From NCBI RefSeq assembly GCF_007747445.1, contig NZ_CP036425.1, positions 3,456,175 to 3,520,174 on the forward strand: a DNA stretch of 64,000 nucleotides, given 5' to 3'. This stretch comes from Poriferisphaera corsica. GTDB lineage: Bacteria > Planctomycetota > Phycisphaerae > Phycisphaerales > Phycisphaeraceae. The notes below the pieces were generated by a model. The model did no database searches. It saw only the letters and a program-made list of their open reading frames with translations, and was not told the DNA's origin. Shown piece after piece: positions 1 through 8,841 of this stretch. The first letter of the stretch is position 1. Each line of letters starts with the position of its first letter. The translations under genes and the position numbers were made by a program.

Positions 1-2259
1 TTCGCCGGCTTCGATCAAATGCCCAACGGCCATCACGTCTTCTTCTACAACGACAACGGCTCAATGACCCTCAACCTCGACTCACCCGATGACCTACCCA
101 CTATCGACATCCCTGTATACGCCAATTCAGCACCATTCGATATTGTCCTCCCAACCAACGCGACTTCTTGGATCAAATCCACCCATGCCACCACACTCAA
201 CTTCGACGGCAAAATAAATACCCATGCAGGTAACGGAAACAGTGCCGACACCTGTAACGCCATCTCACTCGGCAACGCCAGCACCCACGCCACACATCAA
301 CTCAATTTCTCTCATAACAGCTCACTCAAAGTCAACACGCAATCAAATAACAGCTACGCAATCCTTGGCATAAAAGACACGCTCGACTTCAACGACTTCC
401 ACGGCCAAATCAGCCTGACAAACAGCCTCCCTAACAGCAACACCATACACAATGCTGCTATTGGTGGCCGGATCATCAAATTCAACACGATCAGTCAAGA
501 TGCTTCAATAACAACTCAATCCATCAGTTCTCAACCCAGCACCTACTCCATCTTTGCCCAAGCAAATGCACAAACTGATGCCATCACCATCAACTCACTC
601 GCTGGCACAATCAGCTCAACCTCAGTAAACACACAACAATTTGGCTACACACATGCTTTAGGCGCGGCGCAAGGCAATATCAAAATTCAATCCATCGAAG
701 AAACTGGCAGCATTTCCGCATCTGGCTCGGGCGTCTCGACCTATACCATCCTCGCCTTCCACAACGATATCAACATCGACAACATTCACGGCCAAATAGC
801 CGCCGAAAACACCAACCAAAGCCACCTCTCTAACACAACCGCAATTCACGCATCACGTGGCGGCATCAACATCGGCTCTATCTCACAAACAGCCGTCATT
901 TCCGCCAATGCCAGCAACGCCATCCGCACCGCAGGCCTACGCACCGCAACCAGCTACACCAACGGCAGCATCAACATCAACAACAACTTCGCCGGCACAA
1001 TCAATGTCAACACCACACCAAACGATGGCAAAACCTCAATCGCATCTGCTATCGAATCTGTAAACAAGATCTACATCAACAAATTCGATTCCACCGGCTC
1101 CATCAACGTTGCAGGCAACAATCTCAATGCCTATGGCCTGCTTGCCGCTAATTCATTCGAATCCAATCAATTCGCCGGCACCATCAACACACTCGGACAA
1201 AACAACAGTATCGGCATCAAAGCCTCCCAGATTGACATGTTCAAAAACACCGGCACGATCGACGTTCAAGGCGATAACTTCGTCTGCGGAATCCTCGCCG
1301 ACACCGTTCAGCTCTGGGAAGTCTCCGGCATCATCTCCGCCACATCCACAAACCCCAATCTCCAAGCCGCCGCGATCTCAACCTCACAATGGGATTCCAA
1401 CACAAAAACATGGTCAAATGAAGACGATCTCAGCGATCTCGTCCACCTCCAAACCGGCGCCAACATCATCGGCGACATCCGCCTCGGCACACGCGGTCTA
1501 AACGACTACGGCCTCGATCAACTCATCCTCGAAGGCTCCGGCTCCTTCAACCATAACCTCTACGGCATAGACGAACTCCAAATCGAAAGCGATCCAAACA
1601 ATCCCGGCTCAATCCCTCGCTGGAATCTCGACCTCGCACTCACTCCCGACGCAGCTGATCAGCAACGCAACATTGTCAACATACTCTACATCGGCGGCAG
1701 CGCCTTCAGTGCCACCAACCTCACTGTCAACACACTCAAAATGAACACCTTCGGCGAACTCGCCATCGATCTCGACAACCTGTCCGCACTCACCATCAAA
1801 AACGCCGAACTTGATGGCATACTCACCCTCGATAACAAACCCACCGACTACCAGCTCGGCGACACCTTAACCGTCTTCACCGCCGACAGCATCACCGGCA
1901 AATTCGATCGTCACGATGCATGTCTCGACAGCAAACATTCTATCGCACTCGACTACACCTCAACCGAAATCATCGGCACCATCGCACTCAACGGCGACAC
2001 CGACTTCTCAGGCACAATCGATAACACCGACTTCAACAACATGGCCGCCGCATACCTCAGCAACGATCGCACATTCTCATGGACATATGGCGACTTCAAT
2101 CAAGACGGCCGCGTCAACGACACCGACCTCTACATGATGCAATACAACACCGATCTCACCTTCGATCAGATCAAAGCCCGCCTCATCCCCGAGCCCACAA
2201 CCCTCACCCTCTTCTCCCTCACTGCTCTCCCACTTCTTCGCCGCAAACGACGCGTCTAA
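1..2259 (+). CDS. PEP-CTERM surface protein with dockerin-like repeat (5' end outside window)
   Basis: The reading frame is open from base 1, so the true start and the signal peptide lie upstream; the first ATG is at 19. Counted from that ATG, the body (residues 1-560) is Asn/Ser/Thr/Ile-rich with recurring short GxIN/GTIN strands, which suggests a secreted beta-solenoid. Residues about 660-705 hold two DxDxxGxID-type calcium loops (DTDFSGTIDNTDF and DFNQDGRVNDTDL), a dockerin type I-like pair. The C-terminus has PEP, a short hydrophobic stretch and RRKRR, a PEP-CTERM sorting signal. By family knowledge it is exported and processed by an exosortase such as the one at 31138-33198. A terminator follows directly. 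The ligand or function of the body is unknown. Confidence 0.85.
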   Translation, partial: FAGFDQMPNGHHVFFYNDNGSMTLNLDSPDDLPTIDIPVYANSAPFDIVLPTNATSWIKSTHATTLNFDGKINTHAGNGNSADTCNAISLGNASTHATHQLNFSHNSSLKVNTQSNNSYAILGIKDTLDFNDFHGQISLTNSLPNSNTIHNAAIGGRIIKFNTISQDASITTQSISSQPSTYSIFAQANAQTDAITINSLAGTISSTSVNTQQFGYTHALGAAQGNIKIQSIEETGSISASGSGVSTYTILAFHNDINIDNIHGQIAAENTNQSHLSNTTAIHASRGGINIGSISQTAVISANASNAIRTAGLRTATSYTNGSININNNFAGTINVNTTPNDGKTSIASAIESVNKIYINKFDSTGSINVAGNNLNAYGLLAANSFESNQFAGTINTLGQNNSIGIKASQIDMFKNTGTIDVQGDNFVCGILADTVQLWEVSGIISATSTNPNLQAAAISTSQWDSNTKTWSNEDDLSDLVHLQTGANIIGDIRLGTRGLNDYGLDQLILEGSGSFNHNLYGIDELQIESDPNNPGSIPRWNLDLALTPDAADQQRNIVNILYIGGSAFSATNLTVNTLKMNTFGELAIDLDNLSALTIKNAELDGILTLDNKPTDYQLGDTLTVFTADSITGKFDRHDACLDSKHSIALDYTSTEIIGTIALNGDTDFSGTIDNTDFNNMAAAYLSNDRTFSWTYGDFNQDGRVNDTDLYMMQYNTDLTFDQIKARLIPEPTTLTLFSLTALPLLRRKRRV

Positions 2260-2288
2260 TACTCAATTAGACATCTACAAAAAGCAAA

Positions 2289-2316
2289 AGCTCGAACATC
2301 TGTTCGAGCTTTTTTA
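2289..2316 (+). terminator. Rho-independent terminator of the PEP-CTERM/dockerin gene
   Basis: An 11-bp perfect inverted repeat (AAGCTCGAACA / TGTTCGAGCTT) with a 1-2 nt loop is followed by a run of T, 30 nt after the stop codon. Confidence 0.85.
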
Positions 2317-2327
2317 ATCCACAGCAA

Positions 2328-2714
2328 TCACACCTTCACCCCTCGATACGGCATCACACATACCTGCACCTCATCCTCATACAACACCATCCCCACTTGC
2401 TTACTCCGCAACACCTCCGTCTTCACGCCACCCCGCTCAAGCAAACGGCAAAGCTCATACCCCTTCTCAATACAATCATGCGCATCCTTCTTAAACCAGC
2501 TCACCCCCTTAGGCTCAGCCGTCACTTTCTTCGATTTCGACAACCGTTCAGGCATCTCCAAATGCAAATCAAACCATCTCAATACATCCCGCAACAACTC
2601 TCGCACCTGTGCTTCCGTCTCTACCGCGTCCCTCATCTCATACGCAGCCTGAAAAACTCCCATCTTCTCATGCGAATACTCATCAATCTGATCAACAACA
2701 AACCTGATAAACAT
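2328..2714 (-). CDS. conserved hypothetical protein, 128 aa
   Basis: Begins MFIRFVVDQIDE and has no signal peptide or membrane segment. It is charged, with likely helices at residues 15-70 (heptad-like RELLRDVLRWFDLHL) and a C-terminal beta-rich part (VGMVLYEDEVQVCVMP). The start resembles small conserved bacterial proteins beginning MFIRFVV, which often have a short helical domain and no known role. It lies 35 nt downstream of the next minus-strand gene, so the two may be cotranscribed. No function is proposed. Confidence 0.65.
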   Translation of the reverse strand: MFIRFVVDQIDEYSHEKMGVFQAAYEMRDAVETEAQVRELLRDVLRWFDLHLEMPERLSKSKKVTAEPKGVSWFKKDAHDCIEKGYELCRLLERGGVKTEVLRSKQVGMVLYEDEVQVCVMPYRGVKV

Positions 2715-2749
2715 TGAATAAAACCTTTATTTTTAAAACACCTCACACA

Positions 2750-4459
2750 TTACTCTGCTTCACACATCTCACCCTTATCAAACAGATACATTTCCACGCC
2801 TGCCTGATTACCCTCTCGCATACCACCAACCGGTACCCCCGGCCCCACCATCGAGTAACTCGCCCATAATCGTCCACGCTCTGGATCACCACACAACTCT
2901 ACAAACATATCATTCACAACAACATCATCCCGCACAGCCAAACCCATAAACTTCACACCAGCTTCAGACCGCCTCGATAACTGAACGACAATCTTACTCA
3001 ATAAATCATCTCGCCTTGCATCCGTTCTCTTCAATACATCTTCTTCCCGACACGTAACCACACGATCCCACCCCGGCAAGACCTCCCAAGCATTCCGTTG
3101 CCATCTCCCCGTCACACGATTCCAATACACACAATTCTTCTCGAACCGCTTAAAATCCAGCCTTTTCCCATCAACCCCCTCCCAAACATATGGCTGAACA
3201 TCACCCTCCTTAAACCGATGTTTCAAATCCATCACCGATAGCGGATCCAACTGCCCGCCTTCCTGCGACCTAATCCTCATCTTCTTCACAACAACCCTGT
3301 CATCACGCTCATACTCAAACCCCTTCATCTTCGTCCATTCCCAATCCACACCTCTATCATTAAGATAGATTGGCCAATCCGCCACCACACGCTTCTCGTA
3401 CAGATCCACCATCATCACATGATCAAACGGCATCACTTCAATCCCCCAACCTCCAATCTTCGGCATCATCTCTCGCGGAACAACTCCCCTTTCATACCGC
3501 CCAACCAACATCACAAAACCTTCACCAATCTCATACCCCTCACATGCCAACTGCATCCCCCAATTCATCTCACCACCCGCCTCTCTAACAATCTGTTCAA
3601 TCTCTTCAACCTCACCACCGTCCTTCTCATACCAAAGCAAATCATCCTGCAAACCAACAAGATAACCTTCCCCGCAATCAATCAACAGGTAATCACCCAT
3701 TCTTCCCATATGAAACGTAACCCCATCACCCGGTACCCGTTTTAACATAGACATTGTCGGCTTAGCTTTCGCGATCACCCGGCTCACGACCTCACCCCGC
3801 TTCGCATCAAAGCGTAAACCCCGCAGCTCATGCTCCTGCGCACCACATACCGCCGAAGCCAAAAGTCGAAACCGATCCGGAAACCGCGAACAAAAATCAA
3901 ACCCCCAATCGCTTGGCCAATCCACCCAATCACTCGCCCAACGATGATCCATCCACTTCCCTAACTTCCACTCCCCATACATCATCCCCTGCCCTTGATA
4001 ACCCGACACCGCTCTCCAAACCATAAACCCCAACCCACCAGCACTCCCCCAAAATAAAACCACCCCTGCAAGCAAACTCACAAAACTACCTCGCCACCGA
4101 CCTCTCACCTTCCCCATACTCTTTGCCCCACACTCAGCACACGCCGCCTTCTTATTCTCCAACACATACCCACATCGTTTGCAATACCGCTCTCCCACCT
4201 TCACCTCACTCACTTTCTTACGATACCGCAACCATCGCCAAACAAAAATCAACCCCAATATAGCCAACCCAATAATTGAAATCTCAATCCAGAAAAATAT
4301 CACCAAATCCCACAAATCAACACGCGTCACTTCCACCCACATCAACAACTCATCCCGCCCCCCATCAATCGGCAACATCTCTTTGACGTGATCCCCTTTA
4401 TTCATCACCAACCGCCCTGCTGATTCCACCACTTCTAAATTTGCCTGTTCAGTTGCCAT
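2750..4459 (-). CDS. membrane protein with N-terminal zinc ribbon, unknown function, 569 aa
   Basis: I chose the ATG at 4459, which has GAGGG nine bases upstream, over a TTG five codons earlier at 4474. An N-terminal hydrophobic helix (VIFFWIEISIIGLAILGLIFVW, here split only in description as about residues 52-73) is followed by a zinc ribbon, CKRCGY...CAECGA, at about residues 93-113. A second membrane helix (SLLAGVVLFWGSAGGLGFMV) follows at about 126-146. The remaining 420 residues form a large, probably extracytoplasmic domain rich in Trp, Asp and Arg that I do not recognise. Zinc ribbon plus two helices also occurs in two smaller proteins of this window (43443-43811, 58183-58659). The large domain may sense or bind something, but nothing here shows that. 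Confidence 0.7.
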   Translation of the reverse strand: MATEQANLEVVESAGRLVMNKGDHVKEMLPIDGGRDELLMWVEVTRVDLWDLVIFFWIEISIIGLAILGLIFVWRWLRYRKKVSEVKVGERYCKRCGYVLENKKAACAECGAKSMGKVRGRWRGSFVSLLAGVVLFWGSAGGLGFMVWRAVSGYQGQGMMYGEWKLGKWMDHRWASDWVDWPSDWGFDFCSRFPDRFRLLASAVCGAQEHELRGLRFDAKRGEVVSRVIAKAKPTMSMLKRVPGDGVTFHMGRMGDYLLIDCGEGYLVGLQDDLLWYEKDGGEVEEIEQIVREAGGEMNWGMQLACEGYEIGEGFVMLVGRYERGVVPREMMPKIGGWGIEVMPFDHVMMVDLYEKRVVADWPIYLNDRGVDWEWTKMKGFEYERDDRVVVKKMRIRSQEGGQLDPLSVMDLKHRFKEGDVQPYVWEGVDGKRLDFKRFEKNCVYWNRVTGRWQRNAWEVLPGWDRVVTCREEDVLKRTDARRDDLLSKIVVQLSRRSEAGVKFMGLAVRDDVVVNDMFVELCGDPERGRLWASYSMVGPGVPVGGMREGNQAGVEMYLFDKGEMCEAE

Positions 4460-5148
4460 GCATTTTGCCCTCAATCATGTATTACGAATACTCAATGATA
4501 AGACGAAATGACCCGTTAACAATTTCAGTCAATCCCTTCCCCATCAACCAACCTGCCCATTCAAATCTAGTGCGCTCACATCACGCTGATCTTCAACCAA
4601 AATTTCCAGCCACCTCTAAATCTCCAAAATTGAAACTGAATCGCATTCATACATGCGCGACGGATTTTGGCGCACAAGAATTTTCTAAAGCGCGCATCCG
4701 TGCGCAAAATCACTTGCGGATAAGCACTTGTTTTTTCCAATCACTTCCCAAAACGGACAAAAATTCATTCATTTTCATTCCAAACGTGCGCTTTCTAGCT
4801 GATTTCTGACCTTTTCTGATTTCTATGTTAACTATCTATTGATGAGTTAGTTGCGCTAATAACCAACTCTCAGAGATGCTTTTGTGCGCTCTTGGAAGTT
4901 TTATCATTTTTGCTTAACCGCTGAACAAACCGCGCGCACGCGCTCTTCCAACTGCTGAACATTTCGCGCGCACAATCCCATCACCCCCCCCATTCCCCGC
5001 CCACGTCGCTCCCCCCTACCTCATCCCCCCACTACCTCGCCCACTCCTTACCTCGCCCACTCCTTACCTCGCTCCCCCTTACTTGCTCCCCAACAAAATT
5101 TATCCCACATGATCGGCTATCAACCGAGTTGAAATTGAGTCACATTCA
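4460..5148. other. long AT-rich intergenic region with GCGC-motif cluster and C-rich tract
   Basis: No plausible gene. Bases 4655-4976 hold at least seven copies of a GCGCAC/GTGCGC core in otherwise AT-rich DNA, for example GCGCACAA at 4670, GTGCGCAAAA at 4700, TTTTGTGCGC at 4880, CGCGCGCACG at 4931 and CGCGCGCACAAT at 4965. Bases 4980-5090 are a C-rich, almost G-free tract. The same core recurs at 44796-45101. It may be a multi-site protein-binding region; its role is unknown. Confidence 0.5.
5033..5080. repeat. short tandem repeat, 16-nt unit, 2 full copies plus a diverged third
   Basis: Unit TACCTCGCCCACTCCT occurs perfectly at 5033-5048 and 5049-5064, followed by a diverged copy beginning TACCTCGCTCCCCCT. 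It lies inside a pyrimidine-rich tract. Confidence 0.8.
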
Positions 5149-5182
5149 CATAAAAAGCCCGTCGCTAATTGCCACGGGCTTT
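5149..5182 (-). terminator. Rho-independent terminator downstream of hisF
   Basis: The 9-bp stem AAAGCCCGT/ACGGGCTTT (5154-5162 with 5174-5182) is followed on the minus strand by TTTTTA. It lies about 175 nt beyond the hisF stop. Confidence 0.75.
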
Positions 5183-5355
5183 CGTTCGTCTCTAGTTTTC
5201 GTTCAGATCTTAAGCCCCTGCCGACTGATCTGAAAATCACTTGTAACAATCCCGCTTAAGCTAGACTTCCAATCAATCCACCCACCAATGATCTGATGAA
5301 AAGCTGATAGCCCGAAAAGCGACGACTCAATGTGCTGAACGTGTCAGCTAAAAGC

Positions 5356-6195
5356 TTAATTCGCAACAGGTTCGAGCATTCGCATCGGCAAGCCGGCTTT
5401 CGCCAAATATTCTTTGGTTTCTTGAATCGTGTACTCGCCGTAGTGGAAGATGCTCGCTGCAAGTGCAGCATCTGCACGGGTTTCCGTCAACACCTGACGC
5501 ATATGCTCTGGGCTGCCGCAGCCGCCCGAGGCAACGACCGGCACATTCACCGCGTCCGCGATGAGCTTCGTAATCTCAATGTCATACCCGTCCTTCGTGC
5601 CGTCACCGTCCATACTCGTGAGGATGATTTCACCCGCACCAAGCTCGACGACCTGCTTTGCAAACGCCACTGGGTCCAGGCCGGTCGGCTTGCGCCCGCC
5701 GTGGGTGTGGATTTCAAACCCATATCCGGGCTTGATTGTGGACTCAACAGGGCTGTCCGTATTTTTGCATCGCGCACGTAACTCGTTCATTGGAACGCGT
5801 TTAGGATCGATGTTAACGACCGTTGCACAGCGGCCGAAACGCTGAGCGGTTAATTTGACGATATTGGGATCGAAGACCGCTGCTGTATTGATGCTGACCT
5901 TTTCTGCGCCGGCCTGAATCAGGCGGGTCACATCGTCGATCGTACGAATACCGCCGCCAACAGTGAAAGGCATAAAGCATTGCTCAGCAACACGTTGCAC
6001 CATATCTAGCGTGATATCCCGTCCCTCATGAGTGGCCGTGATATCCAAAAAAACCAGCTCATCGGCGCCCTGTTCATCGTACTTCTTAGCCACTTCCACA
6101 GGATCACCCGCGTCACGCAACTGCACGAAGTTGACGCCCTTTACAACTCGCCCTTCATTCACATCCAGGCACGGAATAATTCGGTTCGTAATCAT
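5356..6195 (-). CDS. hisF: imidazole glycerol phosphate synthase subunit HisF
   Basis: Cyclase subunit of IGP synthase. With HisH it converts PRFAR and glutamine-derived ammonia to imidazole glycerol phosphate and AICAR in cytoplasmic histidine biosynthesis. Starting at the second ATG (6195, preceded by GGTGAG) puts the two catalytic aspartates of the (beta/alpha)8 barrel at exactly D11 (PCLDV) and D130 (VVNID), the usual family numbers; an ATG at 6207 would add four residues. Phosphate-binding VGGGIR (79-84) and VASGGCG are present. At 279 aa it is about 25 residues longer than typical HisF because of an insertion after D130, before [10 protein letters not shown]. No other his gene is nearby. 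Confidence 0.95.
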   Translation of the reverse strand: MITNRIIPCLDVNEGRVVKGVNFVQLRDAGDPVEVAKKYDEQGADELVFLDITATHEGRDITLDMVQRVAEQCFMPFTVGGGIRTIDDVTRLIQAGAEKVSINTAAVFDPNIVKLTAQRFGRCATVVNIDPKRVPMNELRARCKNTDSPVESTIKPGYGFEIHTHGGRKPTGLDPVAFAKQVVELGAGEIILTSMDGDGTKDGYDIEITKLIADAVNVPVVASGGCGSPEHMRQVLTETRADAALAASIFHYGEYTIQETKEYLAKAGLPMRMLEPVAN

Positions 6196-6306
6196 AAGAC
6201 TCACCATTTTACCTCACTCAAGCACAATCACAATCATCCCCCCCTGTTTCTCCCCCGATCATTCCTGTCACCTCCATTACCCCCAACTTCCGTCCCCTAT
6301 CAAGTC

Positions 6307-6324
6307 ATTTCGCAAAACGCTCTA
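6307..6324 (+). repeat. 18-nt dispersed repeat, copy 1
   Basis: ATTTCGCAAAACGCTCTA occurs identically at 43428-43445, 37 kb away, also in intergenic DNA. The second copy forms one end of an imperfect inverted repeat (see 43321-43445). Confidence 0.6.
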
Positions 6325-6618
6325 GAAAGATTGATAAAAATTGATTTGCTCCTGCCCGTGATCTGGACAAGACGAAAAGTAAATCTGCAACTTGATCTGA
6401 ATCAGGAAAACTGGAAAAAAGAGTTCGCCTATTTAACAAGCCTATGCGCTGATTAGATTGGCTACTAATAAAATATTAGGTACGTAAAGATTCTGCTAAA
6501 AATGAAAAAGAATTGAGGAGCTAAAGAATTTTTATCGCTGTTATTGCCCTGTTAACAGCGATTATTTCGCATTTGATATTTTATACACTTCTTTGTGAAA
6601 ATTAGTATCGGATACGTG

Positions 6619-6800
6619 TTGAATGAAACGATAAATCTGATAAATTCTTAGTGCACCTCTTGGGAGGGGTGACATCGTCAGTTCTGCGATGTACTTCTGA
6701 AAAGACTAAATTAACTTTTTAAGCCAAAGCGAACTCCTACCAAATGCTAAGGCTTATTGACTTTCCGTAACGGACTACTCTTACACGAGGGAGATACGAG
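6619..6800 (+). promoter_or_regulatory. promoter and structured leader of the first choice-of-anchor E-like gene
   Basis: TTGAAT (6619-6624), a 16-nt spacer and TAAATT (6641-6646) form a plausible sigma-70 promoter. Ten nt after the -10 is a hairpin CACCTC-TTGGGA-GGGGTG (6654-6671), then a second hairpin ACATCG/CGATGT (6673-6693). AAGCC/GGCTT and TCCG/CGGA pairs lie further down. A GAGGGA Shine-Dalgarno precedes the ATG. The same promoter spacing and CTCTTGG-type hairpin occur upstream of 7796. Confidence 0.55.
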
Positions 6801-7451
6801 ATGCTTCGTACTAAGGCCATTTGTGCAGCAATTGCCTGTGCTGCACTGACCGGGGCAACAGCTTCGGCGGCAACTATTTCTGACACGGCAAGCTTTACTT
6901 ACCCATTAACCAACTCAACGCATGGCGTTACGTTGCAACAGTTCGATAGTTCCCTGGGAACATTGACAGATGTGGCTTTAACGTTCAATACAACCATTAT
7001 GGCTGATTTGAGCTTGGAAAATGATTCAATCGCAACCGCAAGTATCATTGCATGGTTGATGGCTCAATTCGAAATTGCTGTGCCTAGCAACGGCACATCG
7101 ACAATCTCATTTAATGAGATGTATAACGCAACATTGGATCCAACTGATGGCGTAGCGGGCTCTGGATCGGACTACGCTGTATTTGAAGACATCAGTAAAT
7201 CCAGCGGGATCCAAGATATTTCACCCGTCGATTTCACACCCTTTATTGGGCTGGGAACAATTAATATCAATATGACCGATCAGGTTGGTTTCGGAGCGTT
7301 TGGCGCTTCAGAAGCAACACTGAAGTATGTTGATTTGATGGCACAGGGTGCAGTCAATGTGACCTATACATACACGGCCCCAGTGCCAGAGCCAGCATCA
7401 TTGGCATTGATGGGATTGGGTGGCCTGCTGGTTCTTCGCCGCAGAAAATAA
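6801..7451 (+). CDS. PEP-CTERM protein, choice-of-anchor E-like, copy 1 (216 aa)
   Basis: Signal peptide at residues 1-24 (MLRTKAICAAIACAAL..ASAA), then a beta-rich domain opening ISDTASFTYPLTNSTHGVTL and containing LQQFDSSLGTLTDVALTF. This fits the 'choice-of-anchor E' class of secreted proteins that carry different C-terminal anchors. The C-terminus has VPEPASLALMGLGGLLVLRRRK, a PEP-CTERM signal (PEP, hydrophobic helix, Arg cluster). It should be exported by Sec, cut near PEP by an exosortase, and placed on the cell surface or in the matrix. The next gene is a paralog with shared segments (FD.SLGTL, DGVAGSG, VPEPASLALMGLGGL), so this is a tandem duplication. Each copy has its own promoter, leader and terminator. 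The molecular role of the domain is not known to me. Confidence 0.88.
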   Translation: MLRTKAICAAIACAALTGATASAATISDTASFTYPLTNSTHGVTLQQFDSSLGTLTDVALTFNTTIMADLSLENDSIATASIIAWLMAQFEIAVPSNGTSTISFNEMYNATLDPTDGVAGSGSDYAVFEDISKSSGIQDISPVDFTPFIGLGTININMTDQVGFGAFGASEATLKYVDLMAQGAVNVTYTYTAPVPEPASLALMGLGGLLVLRRRK

Positions 7452-7482
7452 CTTCAGGTTATATAATTTAAATTCAATTTCT

Positions 7483-7517
7483 ATAAGCCAACATCCTGTG
7501 ATGTTGGCTTATTTTTT
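7483..7517 (+). terminator. Rho-independent terminator after copy 1
   Basis: The 12-bp stem ATAAGCCAACAT/ATGTTGGCTTAT (7483-7494 with 7501-7512) is followed by TTTTT. Confidence 0.9.
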
Positions 7518-7630
7518 ACGTATTTTCAGGTTATTCCGATTATATGATTATAAAGAAACGTTGCTAATACGCCTCTAAAAGACATCTTAATACATAAGCA
7601 TCTTTTAATAAAATACTTATCACATCTTTC

Positions 7631-7795
7631 TTGACATTATTCTCGCCTGTGGTACATTTGTCGCACACTTCTCTTGGAGGAGAAGTCCATTTGTAAAAAG
7701 ATAAGACTGGGTGGGAACACCTAATTTCAGACGAGAGCCTGTCAGCTTGTTGTTGTATTTATGCACCAAGTTGTGGGCGCACGAGGAGAAACACG
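7631..7795 (+). promoter_or_regulatory. promoter and structured leader of the second choice-of-anchor E-like gene
   Basis: A consensus TTGACA (7631-7636), 16-nt spacer and TACATT (7653-7658) form a strong promoter. Twelve nt downstream lies the hairpin ACTTCTC/GAGAAGT (7667-7686) with a CTCTTGGAGGAG core resembling the leader hairpin at 6654. A second hairpin, GGTG-GGAA-CACC (7710-7721), has a GNRA-type loop. CGAGGAGAAAC supplies the ribosome site. The leader is about 130 nt. Confidence 0.65.
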
Positions 7796-8443
7796 ATGCA
7801 AAAAATGACTTCAATAGTTGCCGCTTTGGCATTGACCGGTTTGGGTGCGAGTGCTGCGAATGCTGCACAGATCAGCGACATGGACACGTTCTCAATGGCG
7901 TTGTCACCCAACAGCACGACTGTCTCACTCGATCAGTTCGATGCTTCTTTGGGTACGCTGAACTGGGTCAAGATTGAGATTGATGCGACGGTTAACGCTA
8001 ACGTGACGGCAGAAAACAACTCAACTTTGAACGCTCCTTTGTATCAAATCAGCTTGACTGCAAACTTTGATGCAACAGCGCCAACGACTTCAGTCAGCAC
8101 GGTCAACAATGGTGTTTGGGCTGCAGCTCTTCTGGCCACTGACGGTGTAGCGGGTTCTGGTCCTGACTTCAATGACTTCGGTACATTGACACAGTCGGAC
8201 AGCGCATCACAGACATTGATTAGCGGCTTTGCTGCATATATTGGTGCTGGTACATTTGACGTAGACGTTGATGGCAGTGCTGGTTTCGCATTCAGCGGTT
8301 CAACTGATTCAACTTTGGATGTGAGTGACTTGCTTGGCGATGGTACTGTCAAAGTTACTTACGATTACACCGAGGTTCCAGAGCCTGCATCACTTGCCCT
8401 GATGGGTCTTGGTGGTCTCGCGATGCTTCGCCGCAAGAAGTAA
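7796..8443 (+). CDS. PEP-CTERM protein, choice-of-anchor E-like, copy 2 (215 aa)
   Basis: Paralog of the preceding gene with the same plan: signal peptide to about residue 23 (ending AANAAQ), a beta-rich Thr/Ser/Asp domain with LDQFDASLGTLNWVKIEI, and the PEP-CTERM tail VPEPASLALMGLGGLAMLRRKK. The conserved DGVAGSG loop sits at mid-domain in both. A consensus promoter and good Shine-Dalgarno (ACGAGGAG) suggest strong expression. Expected location is the cell surface after exosortase processing. The two copies differ enough that the duplication is not recent. The function is unknown. Confidence 0.88.
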   Translation: MQKMTSIVAALALTGLGASAANAAQISDMDTFSMALSPNSTTVSLDQFDASLGTLNWVKIEIDATVNANVTAENNSTLNAPLYQISLTANFDATAPTTSVSTVNNGVWAAALLATDGVAGSGPDFNDFGTLTQSDSASQTLISGFAAYIGAGTFDVDVDGSAGFAFSGSTDSTLDVSDLLGDGTVKVTYDYTEVPEPASLALMGLGGLAMLRRKK

Positions 8444-8472
8444 AACCGATCGATATTTAGATATCAAACGAC

Positions 8473-8500
8473 AAAGGCTGGTCATTTGCACCGGCCTTTG
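8473..8500 (+). terminator. Rho-independent terminator after copy 2
   Basis: Stem AAAGGCTGG/CCGGCCTTT (8473-8481 with 8491-8499), 9 bp with one wobble, followed by TGTTAT. The T run is weak. Confidence 0.65.
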
Positions 8501-8503
8501 TTA

Positions 8504-8841
8504 TGCGCGCATGGCGAGAAGCTGCACAAATGAACGGCCCATCACAATGCATTTTCAATGGGCGTAGGGGTATTAACGTACGTCTAAGGGCAAACGGTTA
8601 AAACATATTGCCCGCGGATAACGTGTGGTGGTAGAAGTATGGACGTAAAAAGTGATTGGTGCGGTCGAAAAGTAGGTGGCATGTGGTCTAAAGTTACTCA
8701 CCGCTTCAGCGTGTCGTATCACGCGATAGCGTTTGGCAATTTAAAGATGCTGCATTGTATTGGGGGCGTATGGCTTATTGACTGAATGGTCGACAAGCCG
8801 AAGTCTATCTGGTGCGATGCGTTAAAAGGTTGGACACTGGT
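8504..8841. other. intergenic region, nothing recognised
   Basis: About 340 bases between the terminator and the next gene. No open frame with coding character, convincing promoter or repeat was found. Confidence 0.4.

Larger units (their letters stand above)
6196..6800. other. intergenic region between hisF and the first choice-of-anchor E-like gene
   Basis: Divergent region. It holds an 18-nt sequence repeated exactly at 43428 (6307-6324), a perfect 10-bp inverted repeat ATCGCTGTTA/TAACAGCGAT at 6534-6562 without a terminator-like T run, and the promoter and leader of the gene at 6801. No gene is seen. Confidence 0.5.

Noticed and set aside
6650-6800. Cyclic-di-GMP (GEMM) or other riboswitch in the leader of the first choice-of-anchor E-like gene
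   Set aside because: Hairpins are present, but the conserved GEMM core motifs are not; I describe it only as a structured leader.
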